NCBI RefSeq assembly: GCF_005222815.1
Contig: NZ_STGB01000005.1
Location: 620,001-684,000, forward strand
Direction of reading: 5' to 3'
From: Roseomonas sp. AR75
GTDB taxonomy: Bacteria; Pseudomonadota; Alphaproteobacteria; Acetobacterales; Acetobacteraceae
Length of the DNA: 64,000 nucleotides
The notes beneath the pieces are model-generated. The model was not told the origin of the DNA and made no database searches. It saw only the letters and a program-made list of their open reading frames with translations. Numbering within the stretch: position 1 is the first letter of the stretch; each line of letters begins with the position of its first letter. Shown here piece by piece: positions 44,131-56,099 of this stretch. The position numbers and the translations under genes are program-made.

Positions 44131-45072
44131 TCAGGCGGCGATGCCGCGCAGACGGTCGTAGAGGGGGCGCAGCAGGAAGGGGCTGAGGAAAAGCGGGAAC
44201 TGGCAGAGCGCGAAGAACAGCAGGATGCGCGGCTCGGTCGCCGCGGGCAGCACCGCCAGATACAGCGCCATGTTGCGGTTGCCGCTGAGCAGGCCGGTGG
44301 CCAGTGCCACCTTCGGCCCCGCGGGCCAGGTAGCGAGCGCGGTCAGGGCGTTCAGCCCGAAATTGCCGAGGAAGGCGAGCGCAAGGCCGCCTGCGACCCA
44401 GGCCGGCTCGGCCAGCAGCTTCGCCAGCATGCCGTCCATCACGCCGATGCCGTACATCACCAGCAGCAGCACGACGGTGCCGTCCACCATGCCGGACCAG
44501 CCCGCCAGCCGCGCCGGCGGCACCACGCGCCGGATGACCAGCGCCAGCACCAGCGGGAGCAGCACGATCAGCGCCAGCCGCGCCATCAGCCCGCCGATCG
44601 AGATCGCCAGGTCGATGCCCAGAAGCCCGAGCGCCAGCGGCGGCGCGGTGAAGGGCACCAGCAGCGTGGATACCACCGCCACCACCAGCGAGATCGAGGC
44701 ATCGAGCCCGACCAGCCTGGCGAAAGCCGGGGAGGAGGTAGCGGCGCAGCCCGTCGCCATGATGACCAGCGCCGCGCCCAGCGGCCCGTGCAGCCCGGCG
44801 AGCCAGGTCAGCGCGAAGACGATCAGCGGGCAGGCCAACAGGATCCACGCCACCAGCCCCGCCACCAGCAGCGGCCGGCGCAGATAGCCAAGCACCTGGC
44901 CGAGATCGATGCGCAGCATCACCAGCGTCATCAGCCCGGCAACGGTGACGGTCAGCGTCTCCCGCAGGATCGCGGCAAGCGGCGGCACCGCGACGCCGAC
45001 GAAGATGCAGCCGGCGAGCAGAAGCCCGCCACGCCGCGCCGCCCATTCGAGGAAATGTCGGATCGGAGCCAA
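44131..45072 (-). CDS. Bile acid:sodium symporter-type transporter (BASS/arsenite-permease fold)
   Basis: About 313 residues, with roughly ten hydrophobic segments. The pattern TGCAATSSPAFARLVGLDASISL in the middle and GNRNMALYLAVLP near the C-terminus is typical of the bile acid:Na+ symporter superfamily, with the crossover helices. No ATG precedes the first helix (HFLEWAARRGGLLLAG), so TTG at 45072 is the most plausible start; upstream frame to 45339 is shadow of the pentapeptide gene. Substrate unknown. Divergent from the pentapeptide gene, whose promoter lies just outside this start. Confidence 0.75.
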   Translation of the reverse strand: MAPIRHFLEWAARRGGLLLAGCIFVGVAVPPLAAILRETLTVTVAGLMTLVMLRIDLGQVLGYLRRPLLVAGLVAWILLACPLIVFALTWLAGLHGPLGAALVIMATGCAATSSPAFARLVGLDASISLVVAVVSTLLVPFTAPPLALGLLGIDLAISIGGLMARLALIVLLPLVLALVIRRVVPPARLAGWSGMVDGTVVLLLVMYGIGVMDGMLAKLLAEPAWVAGGLALAFLGNFGLNALTALATWPAGPKVALATGLLSGNRNMALYLAVLPAATEPRILLFFALCQFPLFLSPFLLRPLYDRLRGIAA

Positions 45073-45093
45073 GGGGTGGTGTGGCGCGCGCGG

Positions 45094-45122
45094 TTGGAGA
45101 CGTTCGATCTGTGTTCTATATC
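45094..45122 (+). promoter_or_regulatory. Sigma70-type promoter, again predicting a leaderless mRNA
   Basis: TTGGAG (45094-45099), 17-bp spacer, TATATC (45117-45122). The GTG start at 45130 is where transcription should begin, with no ribosome site between. This mirrors the promoter at 32030-32058. Confidence 0.45.
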
Positions 45123-45129
45123 CCGGGGT

Positions 45130-45623
45130 GTGTTCCCGCGCCAACTCCTCCCGCTCGCCGCGCTGGCCCTGCTGGTCGCGCCCCCGGCCCTCGCAGCCTG
45201 CACGGATCCGGCCGGACCGGGCGTGGTCTGGCGACGATGCCTGATGGACGGGCGGGATCTTTCCGGCGCCGACCTGTCCGGGGCGGTGCTGCGCGACACC
45301 TCGCTGCAGCGGGCACGGCTGGTCGGCACCAGACTCCACGGCGCGGATGCCTTCAACGCCCGCTTCGTCTCCTCCGACCTGAGCGATGCGGTGATGACGG
45401 AGGCGACGCTGCGGGAGGCGGACTTCACGCGGGCCACGATGCGCAACGCGAAGCTGGCGGGCGCCGACCTGCGCCGGGCGCGGCTGTTCCGCGCGGACCT
45501 GTCCGGGGCCGACCTGACGGGCGCCAATCTCGACGGCGCCGATTTCTCGAACGCGACGCTCGGCGGCGTGCGCTGGACGGATGGGCAGCGCATCTGCGCC
45601 GCAGGCAGCGTCGGGTCCTGCCA

Positions 45624-45627
<4 letters not shown>
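45130..45627 (+). CDS. Secreted pentapeptide-repeat protein
   Basis: 165 residues from GTG 45130. A short signal peptide (MFPRQLLPLAALALLVAPP, cleavage near ALA-ACTD) is followed by about 18 pentapeptide repeats of the A(D/N)LxX type (GADLSGAVLRDTSLQRARL ... GADLTGANLDGADFSNATL) that should form a right-handed quadrilateral beta-helix. A terminal Cys pair (ICAAGSVGSC) may make a disulfide. The function of exported pentapeptide proteins is usually unknown. The stop overlaps the helicase start (GTGA), so the two may be co-expressed. Confidence 0.8.
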
Positions 45628-48913
<3,286 letters not shown>

Positions 48914-48914
<1 letters not shown>

Positions 48915-48943
48915 TGGCGCAGACCGTGGTCCGCGCGCCATGA
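48914..48943 (+). CDS. Possible 9-codon minicistron between uvrD and prmA
   Basis: ATG 48914 overlaps the helicase TGA (TGATG) and encodes MAQTVVRAP. Its TGA overlaps the prmA ATG (ATGA). If translated, it would hand ribosomes from uvrD to prmA by re-initiation. It may simply be chance, since prmA could start independently. Confidence 0.25.
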
Positions 48944-49860
48944 GGCGCGACACCTATTCCGGCCCGCGCGACCGCCGCGCCGATCCGCTGGAGACGATCT
49001 GGGTGGAGGCGCTGCCGGAACAGGCCGTGCCGTCCTACGAATCGGCGTTCCAGACCGTCTGCCGCTCCGTCGCGCTGTTCCTGGACGAGGCCACCGACAC
49101 CTGGCGGGTGGAGGGCGTGCGGCCGCAGGGTGCGGGGGAGGATGCGCTGGCGGGGGCGCTGGCGCTGGCGGCGCTTGTCACCGGGCACGACGCCGCGCTG
49201 CAGGCGGCGCCGGTGGAATCGGAGGGGTGGCTGGCGCGCACCGCGCAGGCCTTTGGCGAGCAGGAGATCGGCGGCGACTTCCTGATCCGGCCCACCCATG
49301 TCCCGCCGCGACGGATCTACGGCCGCATGGTGCTGGTGCTGGATGCCGGCATCGCCTTCGGCTCGGGCGAGCACGCCTCCACCCGCGGCTGCCTGATCGC
49401 CTTCGCGCGCGCCGCGAAGGATGCGCGGCCCATGCGGCGAATCCTGGATCTCGGGACGGGGTCGGGCATCCTGGCGATGGCGGCCGCGAAGCGGCGCAGG
49501 CGCCGGGTGCTGGCGACGGATATCGAGCCGTGGTCGGTACGCGTGACGGAGCAGAATGCGCAGATGAACGGCGTCGGGAGGCTGGTGCGCGCACGGCTGG
49601 CCGATGGCTGGGGTGAGCGGCATGTGCGCGCCGGCCGCCCCTATGACCTGGTCTTCGCCAACATCCTGGCCCGGCCGCTCTGCGCCATGGCGAAGCGCCT
49701 GGCGGCGGGGCTGGCGCCGGGCGGCACCGCCATCCTGGCCGGGCTGCTCGGCACGCAGGCGCGCATGGTGCTGGCGGCGCATCGGCGCCAGGGGCTGGTG
49801 CTGGAGCGCGCGCTGCCGATTGGCCCCTGGACCACGCTGGTCCTGCGCAAGGCCGGATAG
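48940..49860 (+). CDS. prmA: Ribosomal protein L11 methyltransferase
   Basis: 306 residues. The C-terminal class I SAM domain has motif I RRILDLGTGSGILAMAAAK, acidic TDIEPWSV, and the catalytic-type NILARPL. Upstream, LDAGIAFGSGEHASTRGCL is the PrmA signature (usually AFGTGxHxTT). The N-terminal ~120 residues are the L11-binding domain and diverge, as usual. It methylates L11 at multiple sites. No RBS is obvious at ATG 48940; translation probably depends on coupling from upstream. A strong hairpin follows the stop. Confidence 0.88.
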   Translation: MRRDTYSGPRDRRADPLETIWVEALPEQAVPSYESAFQTVCRSVALFLDEATDTWRVEGVRPQGAGEDALAGALALAALVTGHDAALQAAPVESEGWLARTAQAFGEQEIGGDFLIRPTHVPPRRIYGRMVLVLDAGIAFGSGEHASTRGCLIAFARAAKDARPMRRILDLGTGSGILAMAAAKRRRRRVLATDIEPWSVRVTEQNAQMNGVGRLVRARLADGWGERHVRAGRPYDLVFANILARPLCAMAKRLAAGLAPGGTAILAGLLGTQARMVLAAHRRQGLVLERALPIGPWTTLVLRKAG

Positions 49861-49866
49861 AAGAAC

Positions 49867-49899
49867 GGGGCCGGCACCCGGGGGGAGGGCGCCGGCCCC
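49867..49899 (+). terminator. GC-rich hairpin after prmA
   Basis: GGGGCCGGC (49867-49875) and GCCGGCCCC (49891-49899) form a 9-bp stem around a 15-nt loop, 6 nt after the prmA stop. It lies between convergent genes. No T-tract follows, so it is a terminator by position only. Confidence 0.45.
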
Positions 49900-49968
49900 G
49901 TGCGTCCGCGGGACCCGAATAGGAGGGGGCAGGGCCCCGCGGAGTAACCTTGCGTCTCGCTGGCCGCG

Positions 49969-50337
49969 TCAGGCGACGCGGGGGCGGCCGCTCGGCAGCG
50001 GGCGAGCGTTGGTGTTGGCCGGGCGGGACGGCACGCGGAACTCCGGGTCGAACACGCGGACGATCTCGCTGCGGGTCAGCCCGATATCGGCCAGCTCGCG
50101 ATCGGTCAGCGTGCGCAGCCGGTCATAGGCCGCGCGGCGCTCGGGGTACGTGACCAGCGCGGTGCCCACGGCGGTGAAGAACTGCGCGATGCCCTTGACG
50201 GCGCGGGTGAAGAGCCCGGCGATGGCGGCGTCGCGCGCGGCCGCGGCCTCGGCGCGGAGCGCGTCCACCTCGGCGGCGGCCTTCGTGGGGGTGGCGGGGA
50301 ACAGCCCGATCTGTTCCTGGGTGTGACGGGGGTTCAT
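49969..50337 (-). CDS. DUF1127-domain protein
   Basis: 122 residues from ATG 50337. The C-terminal ERRAAYDRLRTLTDRELADIGL is the DUF1127 arginine-rich motif, found in short alphaproteobacterial proteins linked to RNA binding, phosphate sensing or sRNA maturation. The N-terminal half is an Ala-rich predicted coiled coil (AAAEVDALRAEAAAARDAAI) plus an amphipathic segment (GIAQFFTAVGTALV). It is a long form: many relatives are ~50 residues. It is divergent from the aminopeptidase gene, with a dyad in the shared upstream region. Confidence 0.8.
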   Translation of the reverse strand: MNPRHTQEQIGLFPATPTKAAAEVDALRAEAAAARDAAIAGLFTRAVKGIAQFFTAVGTALVTYPERRAAYDRLRTLTDRELADIGLTRSEIVRVFDPEFRVPSRPANTNARPLPSGRPRVA

Positions 50338-50460
50338 GATGCTCTCAATCGTTGCGGCGCTGCCCGGGCCGGCCCCTGTGGCCTCTCTCCGTGCCGCGCT
50401 GCGTGAGCGGAAGATAGGGACGCCAGGGCCACAGGTGATGCGGTACGGCAACAGTCGAGC

Positions 50461-50477
50461 CATGCGTCATACGCATG
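50461..50477. promoter_or_regulatory. 17-bp dyad in the DUF1127/aminopeptidase divergent region
   Basis: CATGCGTCATACGCATG has 7-bp perfect arms around CAT, about 40 bp upstream of the aminopeptidase start. The AT-rich stretch that follows (CATATGCCATGAAGTG, then TAAACTC) could hold its promoter. An operator role is inference. Confidence 0.4.
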
Positions 50478-50517
50478 CAATCCTGTGGACATATGCCATG
50501 AAGTGTAAACTCCCGTG

Positions 50518-52299
50518 ATGCCCGACCCCACCTCCCCCGCCATGCGCCTTGCGGCGCTGCGCGCCGAGCTCGGCCGCCTTGGGCTCGACGGCATGCTGGT
50601 GCCGCGGGGTGACGCCTTCCTCGGCGAATATGTCCCGCCTTCCGCCGAGCGCCTGGCCTGGCTCACCGGATTCACCGGCAGCGCCGGGCTTGCCCTGGTG
50701 CTGCCCGAGCAGGCGTTCCTCTTCGTCGATGGGCGCTACACCACCCAGGCGGAGCGCGAGGCGGACCCCACCCTCTGGACCCTGCGCCACGTGACGGAGC
50801 AGCCGCCGGCGGAGGTGCTGCGGACCGAGGCGAAGGGCAGGCGCATCGGCTACGATCCGTGGCTTCACACGGAGGCCGCGCTCGCCAAGCTGGCGGATGC
50901 CGGCGCCGCGCTGGTGCCTCTGGACGGCAACCCCATCGACGCCGTCTGGCGCGACCGGCCCGCGCCGCCGGAGGCGCCCGCCGTCGCGCATCCCCTGGAG
51001 TTCGCCGGCCTCGACTCCGCCGCGAAGCGGGAGGAAGCGGCGAAGGCGCTGCGCGACGCCGGCGAGGACGCGGCGGTGCTGGCGGACCCGCATTCCGTCG
51101 CCTGGCTGCTGAACATGCGCGGGGCCGACCTGGCCTACACCCCGCTCGCACTGGCCCAGGCGCTGTTGCGCGCGGACGGGACGGTGACGCTGTTCCTCGA
51201 TCCGGCGCGTGCCGATGCGGCGCTGCGGGCGCATCTCGGCAATGCCGTGGCCCTGCGACCGCCCAGCGAGCTGGGCGCGGCGCTGGACGGGATGGCGGGC
51301 CGCAAGCTGCGGCTGGACCCGGATGTCACCCCGGCCTGGATCGCGCGCCGCCTGCGCGCCGCGGGAGCGGAGGTGGTGGCCGGCGAGGATCCCTGCCGTC
51401 TGCCGCGCGCCTGCAAGAACGCGGTCGAGCAGGACGGGGCGCGCGCCGCCCACCGGCGCGACGCGGTGGCGCTGGCGCGCTTCCTGGCGTGGTTTGCCGG
51501 CGTTCCCCGCGACGGGCTGACGGAGATGCGCGCCGCCGCGCATCTGCTGGCGCTGCGCGCCGGGGGCGCGCGCTTCGTCGCCGAAAGCTTTCCCGCCATC
51601 GCCGGCGCGGGCGAGCATGGCGCCATCGTGCATTACCGCGCGACCGAGGCTACCGACCGCCCCATCCGCCCCGACGAGGTCTTTCTTCTCGATTCAGGCG
51701 CGCAGTACCGGGACGGGACCACCGATGTGACCCGCACGCTGTGGACCGGGCCGGGCGCGCCGCCCGCCGAACTGCGCGAACGCTACACGCGCGTGCTGCA
51801 GGGCCACCTGGCGCTGGCCGCGACCCGCTTCCCGGAAGGCGTCGCCGGCCCGCATCTCGATGCCATTGCCCGCCGCCCGCTGTGGGAGGCGGGGCTGGAC
51901 TATGACCACGGCACCGGCCACGGCATCGGCAGCTTCCTGTCGGTGCATGAAGGCCCGGCGGGGATCAGCCGCGCGGCCAAGCCCGTGCCGCTGAAGCCCG
52001 GCATGATCCTCTCCGACGAGCCCGGCTTCTACGAACCCGGCGCCTACGGCATCCGCATCGAGAACCTGCTGCTCGTGCAGCGGGCGGCGTCGCAGCCCGG
52101 CCAGCGCAAGCCGTTCCTGGCGTTCGAGGTGCTGACGCTCGCGCCGTATGAACGCGCGCTGATCGAGGGGGCGATGCTGACGCCGGCCGAGCGCGCCCAG
52201 GTCGATGCCTATCACGCCCGCGTGCAGGCCGAGATCGGCCCGCTGCTCGACGCGCCGACCCGCGCCTGGCTGGACCAGGCCTGCGCTCCGCTACGATAG
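50518..52299 (+). CDS. M24B Xaa-Pro aminopeptidase
   Basis: 593 residues from ATG 50518 (GTG 50515 also possible). Three-domain layout of eukaryote-like aminopeptidase P: two creatinase N-like domains (LTGFTGSAGLALVLPEQAFLF ... WLLNMRGADLAYTPL), then the pita-bread catalytic domain. Metal ligands are visible: Asp in LLDSGAQYRDGTTDVTRT (two Asp), His in HGTGHGIGSFLSVHEG, Glu in LSDEPGFYEPG and Glu in IRIENL. It cleaves N-terminal residues before proline in peptides, in the cytoplasm, probably with two Mn ions. A clear single gene with no partners. Confidence 0.93.
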   Translation: MPDPTSPAMRLAALRAELGRLGLDGMLVPRGDAFLGEYVPPSAERLAWLTGFTGSAGLALVLPEQAFLFVDGRYTTQAEREADPTLWTLRHVTEQPPAEVLRTEAKGRRIGYDPWLHTEAALAKLADAGAALVPLDGNPIDAVWRDRPAPPEAPAVAHPLEFAGLDSAAKREEAAKALRDAGEDAAVLADPHSVAWLLNMRGADLAYTPLALAQALLRADGTVTLFLDPARADAALRAHLGNAVALRPPSELGAALDGMAGRKLRLDPDVTPAWIARRLRAAGAEVVAGEDPCRLPRACKNAVEQDGARAAHRRDAVALARFLAWFAGVPRDGLTEMRAAAHLLALRAGGARFVAESFPAIAGAGEHGAIVHYRATEATDRPIRPDEVFLLDSGAQYRDGTTDVTRTLWTGPGAPPAELRERYTRVLQGHLALAATRFPEGVAGPHLDAIARRPLWEAGLDYDHGTGHGIGSFLSVHEGPAGISRAAKPVPLKPGMILSDEPGFYEPGAYGIRIENLLLVQRAASQPGQRKPFLAFEVLTLAPYERALIEGAMLTPAERAQVDAYHARVQAEIGPLLDAPTRAWLDQACAPLR

Positions 52300-52422
52300 G
52301 GCGGTCGTTCGGCAACCACACCTTGCGCGATCCCCGGATGACGGCCACCTCCCCGGCGTGGCATGGTTGATCCACAACCGCCGGCAGCACCGATGCGCGG
52401 CGACGGGCAGGAGACCGAGAGG

Positions 52423-52884
52423 ATGACGAAGCTCACCGTCAATGGACGGGTGGTGGAGGTCGACGCCACCCCCGACACGCCGCTGCTCTGGGCGCTGCGC
52501 GACCATGTCGGCCTGACCGGCACGAAATACGGCTGCGGCATTGCCGCCTGCGGTGCCTGCACCGTGCATATCGACGGGCAGGCGATCCGGTCCTGCGTCA
52601 CGCCGCTCTCGGCGCTGGACGAGAGCCAGAAGATCGTCACGATCGAAGGACTCTCGCCCGACGGCAACCATCCCGTGCAGGTCGCATGGCGCGAACTCGA
52701 CGTGCCGCAATGCGGCTTCTGCCAGTCCGGCATGATAATGGCCGCGGCGGCGCTGCTGGCGCAGACGCCGAAGCCGACCGACGAGGACATCAACGCGGCC
52801 ATGAGCAACATCTGCCGCTGCGGCACCTACAACCGCGTGCGCGCCGGCATCCACCAGGCCGCCGGCGGCGGCATCACGGGTTGA
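52423..52884 (+). CDS. iorA: Molybdenum hydroxylase [2Fe-2S] subunit (isoquinoline 1-oxidoreductase alpha-type)
   Basis: 153 residues from ATG 52423. Plant-type [2Fe-2S] ligands C38, C43, C46, C58 (GCGIAACGACTVHIDG ... RSC) and the second, helical cluster C97, C100, C131, C133 (PQCGFCQSG ... ICRCGTY). It shuttles electrons from the molybdopterin subunit encoded 14 bp downstream. The two-subunit form lacks an FAD subunit and usually passes electrons to a cytochrome c. The frame extends to 52363, but the conserved start is TKLTVNG. Confidence 0.9.
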   Translation: MTKLTVNGRVVEVDATPDTPLLWALRDHVGLTGTKYGCGIAACGACTVHIDGQAIRSCVTPLSALDESQKIVTIEGLSPDGNHPVQVAWRELDVPQCGFCQSGMIMAAAALLAQTPKPTDEDINAAMSNICRCGTYNRVRAGIHQAAGGGITG

Positions 52885-52898
52885 GGGGGACAGGCATC

Positions 52899-55094
52899 AT
52901 GGCTCCGCTCGACACCGTTTCCTCCTCCCGCCGCGGGCTTCTGAAGGGCGCCGCGGCCGGCGCCGTCCTGCTCGGCTTCCATGTCCCGGCGAAGGGCGTG
53001 CTCGCCCAGACCGCACCGTCGGCGTCCCCTGGCCAGGTGCCGGAGGTCAATGCCTGGGTGGTGATCCACCCCGATGACCGCGTGGTGCTGCGCATGGCCC
53101 GCTCCGAGATGGGGCAGGGCACGCGCACCGGCCTCGCGCAGATGATCGCCGAGGAACTGCACTGCGACTGGTCGAAGATCAGTACCGAATACGTCACGCC
53201 CGGCGAGAGCCTGCGCCGCAACCGCGCCTGGGGCGCCTTCCTCACAGCGGGCAGCCAGGGCATCCGGCAGAGCCAGGACTATGTCCGCAAGGGCGGCGCG
53301 GCGGCGCGCATCATGCTGGTGCAGGCCGCGGCCAATCGCTGGAACGTGCCGGCCGCGGAGTGCAGCGCGAAGGACAGCGTGGTCACGCATGGCCCCACCG
53401 GCCGCACGCTGCGCTATAGCGAGGTGGCGGCCGAGGCCGCGCGCCTGACGCCGCCCGCCGAGGTGCCGCTGAAGGACCCCTCGACCTGGACGGTGATCGG
53501 CACGTCCCGCGCGCGGCTCGACACCGCGGCCAAGACCACCGGCGCGCTGGTCTATGGCGCCGACCTCAAGATGCCGGGGATGCTGGTGGCCGTGCCGCGC
53601 CGCTGCCCGGTCTTCGGCGGAACGGTGCGTTCGCTCGACCGCGCCTCGGTCGCGTCCATGCCGGGCGTGCGGCATGTGCTGCAGGTCGGCGACGGCGCCG
53701 TGGCGGTGGTGGCCGACACCTTCTGGCAGGCCAAGACGGCGCTGGATGCGCTGAAGGTCGAGTGGGATGTCGGCGCGAACGGCAACGTCTCCTCCGCCAC
53801 GATCGATGCGATGCTGACCGAGGGGCTGGGCGCGTCCGAAGCCTTCGTCGGCAACCAGAACGGCGATGCCCGCGCCGCCATCGCGGCGGCGCCGCGCAAG
53901 GTGGAGGCGGTGTATTCCTACCCCTTCCAGAACCACGCGCCGATGGAGCCGATGAACGCGACGGTGGTCTGGACGCCGCAGCGCTGCGACGTCTGGTGCC
54001 CGACGCAGAATGGCGAGGCCGCGCTGGCCACCGCGGCGCAGGCCGCCGGGCTGCCGCAGCAGCAATGCGACATCCACCGCATGGACCTCGGCGGCGGCTT
54101 CGGCCGGCGCACGACGCATGACTGGCTGGCGGACGCGATCCTCATCGCGAAGCAGATCCCGGGCGTGCCCATCAAGACGATGTGGACGCGCGAGGAGGAC
54201 ATGGTGCAGGGGCGCTATCACCCCGTCACCAAGTGCAAGCTGACGGCCGGCGTGGACGCGCAGGGCAACGTCACCGGCCTGCACATGCGCATCTCCGGCC
54301 AGTCCATCCTGTCCTACGTGTTCCCCAACGCATTGCAGGCCGGTCGCGATCCCGTGGTGTTCCAGGGGCTGAACCCGAGCGGTGCGGAAAGCGCCATCGG
54401 CTACAGCTTCCCGAACCTGCTGATCGACCACGCGATGCGGAACACGCATGTGCCGCCGCATTTCTGGCGCGGCGTGAACCACAACCAGAACGCCGTCTAT
54501 CTTGAATGCTTCCTGGACGAGGTGGCGCATGCGACGAACCAGGACCCGCTGGCGCTGCGGCGCAAGCTGATGGCGAACCATCCGAAGCACTTGGCCGTGC
54601 TGAACGCGGTGGCGGAGCGCATCGGCTGGGGCGGCGCACTTCCGGCCGGTGTCCAGGGCCGCGGCATCGCGCAGCAGATGGGCTTCGGCAGCTATGTCGC
54701 CGCCGCCGCAGAGGTTTCGGTGAACGACAAGGGGGAGCTGAAGATCCATCGCATCGTGGCCGCGACCGATCCGGGCTACGCCGTGAACCCGAAGCTCATC
54801 GAGATGCAGGTGGAAGGCTCCTTCGTCTACGGCCTCTCTGCGCTGCTGCATGGCGAGTGCACGGTGAAGGACGGCGCGATCGAGCAGACCAACTTCGACA
54901 CCTACAATGTCCTGCGCATGGACGAGATGCCGAAGGTCGAGACGATCGTCATGGGCTCCGGCGGATTCTGGGGCGGCGTGGGCGAGCCGACCATCATGGT
55001 CGCGGCGCCCGCGGTGCTGAATGCGATCTTCGCCGCCACCGGCAAGCGCATCCGCGACGTACCCCTGAAGAACCAGGACCTCCGCCGCGCGTGA
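52899..55094 (+). CDS. iorB: Molybdopterin-binding aldehyde/isoquinoline oxidoreductase, large subunit, Tat-exported
   Basis: 731 residues. The twin-arginine signal SSRRGLLKGAAAGAVLLGF at the N-terminus indicates folded export with its small partner. Xanthine-oxidase-family landmarks: RSEMGQGTRTGLAQMIAEEL, LGGGFGRRTTHDW, HFWRGVNHNQNAVYLECF and the catalytic Glu in WGGVGEPTI near the C-terminus. It should oxidise an aldehyde or N-heterocycle in the periplasm. Electrons may pass to a cytochrome c; soxX encodes one immediately downstream, though it is the Sox partner. IorB-like enzymes are widespread, so the exact substrate is open. Confidence 0.88.
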   Translation: MAPLDTVSSSRRGLLKGAAAGAVLLGFHVPAKGVLAQTAPSASPGQVPEVNAWVVIHPDDRVVLRMARSEMGQGTRTGLAQMIAEELHCDWSKISTEYVTPGESLRRNRAWGAFLTAGSQGIRQSQDYVRKGGAAARIMLVQAAANRWNVPAAECSAKDSVVTHGPTGRTLRYSEVAAEAARLTPPAEVPLKDPSTWTVIGTSRARLDTAAKTTGALVYGADLKMPGMLVAVPRRCPVFGGTVRSLDRASVASMPGVRHVLQVGDGAVAVVADTFWQAKTALDALKVEWDVGANGNVSSATIDAMLTEGLGASEAFVGNQNGDARAAIAAAPRKVEAVYSYPFQNHAPMEPMNATVVWTPQRCDVWCPTQNGEAALATAAQAAGLPQQQCDIHRMDLGGGFGRRTTHDWLADAILIAKQIPGVPIKTMWTREEDMVQGRYHPVTKCKLTAGVDAQGNVTGLHMRISGQSILSYVFPNALQAGRDPVVFQGLNPSGAESAIGYSFPNLLIDHAMRNTHVPPHFWRGVNHNQNAVYLECFLDEVAHATNQDPLALRRKLMANHPKHLAVLNAVAERIGWGGALPAGVQGRGIAQQMGFGSYVAAAAEVSVNDKGELKIHRIVAATDPGYAVNPKLIEMQVEGSFVYGLSALLHGECTVKDGAIEQTNFDTYNVLRMDEMPKVETIVMGSGGFWGGVGEPTIMVAAPAVLNAIFAATGKRIRDVPLKNQDLRRA

Positions 55095-55098
55095 CGGC

Positions 55099-55647
55099 GT
55101 GTTTGCCGCCGCGTCTCCCTCCCCCGCACGTGGGGGGTCCGGCGCCGAAGGCGCCGGACGCCGGAGCCGAGGTGGCGAAGCCGCCTCCTGCGCAGGCTGG
55201 CCGGGGTGGGGGCACCGCGCGCTTGCATTCGCACTGTTCATGTCGGCTACGCCCCCCGCCGCCGCGCAGGTCGCGCCTTTCGTCGTGACGGACGACGCGA
55301 TCACGGCGCCGCTGCTCGGCCTCACCGGCGATGCGGCGCGCGGCGCGGCGGTGGTGCGCAACAGGGAGACGGCGAACTGCCTGATCTGCCACGCGATACC
55401 GGACCCGACGGAGCGCTTCATGGGCGACATCGGGCCGCCGCTCGCCGGCGTCGGCACGCGGCTCACGCCGGGACAGATCCGTCTGCGCCTGGTGGACCCC
55501 ACGCTGCTTAACGCCGCTGCGGTCATGCCGGCCTATCACCGCGTGGCGGGTTTCGTGAACGTGGATGCGCGCCATCGCGGCCAGCCCGTGCTGACCGCCC
55601 AGGAGATCGAGGATTTGGTCGCCTGGCTGGCCACGCTGAAGGATTGA
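55099..55647 (+). CDS. soxX: SoxX, monoheme cytochrome c of the Sox system
   Basis: 182 residues from GTG 55099. Heme motif NCLICH, then FMGDIGPPLAGVGTRLTPGQIRLR and the methionine ligand region AAVMPAYHRVAGF, plus LTAQEIEDLVAWLATLK, identify SoxX. With SoxA it attaches thiosulfate to SoxY. The signal-peptide core LAFALFMSATPPAAAQ has no start codon near it; the only in-frame start is the GTG 40 codons upstream. The extra N-terminus (SPSPARGGSGAEGAGRRSRG) is encoded by a dispersed palindromic element. The long n-region may still allow Sec export, or a non-standard start is used. Confidence 0.82.
   Translation: MFAAASPSPARGGSGAEGAGRRSRGGEAASCAGWPGWGHRALAFALFMSATPPAAAQVAPFVVTDDAITAPLLGLTGDAARGAAVVRNRETANCLICHAIPDPTERFMGDIGPPLAGVGTRLTPGQIRLRLVDPTLLNAAAVMPAYHRVAGFVNVDARHRGQPVLTAQEIEDLVAWLATLKD
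55115..55207. repeat. Dispersed palindromic element read in frame at the SoxX N-terminus
   Basis: Composite copy: CTCCCTCCCCCGCACGTGGG then a perfect 9-bp hairpin (TCCGGCGCC at 55138-55146, GGCGCCGGA at 55150-55158, loop GAA), then CGGAGCCGAGGTGGCGAAGC and CCGGGGTGGGGGC at the right end. It lies between the IorB stop and the SoxX signal core and is translated as part of SoxX. Confidence 0.7.
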
Positions 55648-55651
55648 GAGG

Positions 55652-56098
55652 ATGAGCCTGCACCGACGCACCGTGCTCGCCCTGCCGCTCGCGGCCTCCG
55701 CCACGCAGGCTGCCGCGCAATCGGTCACCGGCGAAAGCTTCGCCGCCGCCGAGCGCGCCATCCTGGCCGGCCGGACGCCGGTGGCGGAGGGCATCGTCAT
55801 CGACATGCCGCCGCTGTCGGAGAACGGCAATGCGGTGGATCTCTCGATCAGGGTCGCGAGCCCGATGACCGAGGCGGACCACGTGACCGCCATCCACATC
55901 CTTTCGGAACGCAATCCCTTCCCCCGCGTCGCGCGCTTCGGCCTCTCGCCGCGCGCCGGACGCGCCGAGGTCGCGACGCGCATCCGCCTCGCCACCACGC
56001 AGACCGTCCTGGTGCTGGCGGAGACCAGCACCGGCCAGGTGCATCGCGCGGGGCGCGAGGTGATCGTCGTGCTCGGCGCCTGCGTGGACGGGGGCTGA
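55652..56098 (+). CDS. soxY: SoxY-type thiosulfate carrier protein with atypical C-terminus
   Basis: 148 residues. Signal peptide RRTVLALPLAASATQAAAQ (two Arg, possibly Tat, as for known SoxY). The fold segments IDMPPLSENGNAVDLSIRV and AIHILSERNPFPRVARFGL match SoxY. The protein ends VLGACVDGG rather than the usual flexible GGCGG arm. A Cys is present, but five residues from the end instead of three. SoxY carries sulfur intermediates on this Cys to SoxAX, SoxB and SoxCD, so the altered arm may change partner access. GAGAGG ribosome site before ATG 55652. Confidence 0.82.
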   Translation: MSLHRRTVLALPLAASATQAAAQSVTGESFAAAERAILAGRTPVAEGIVIDMPPLSENGNAVDLSIRVASPMTEADHVTAIHILSERNPFPRVARFGLSPRAGRAEVATRIRLATTQTVLVLAETSTGQVHRAGREVIVVLGACVDGG

Positions 56099-56099
56099 G

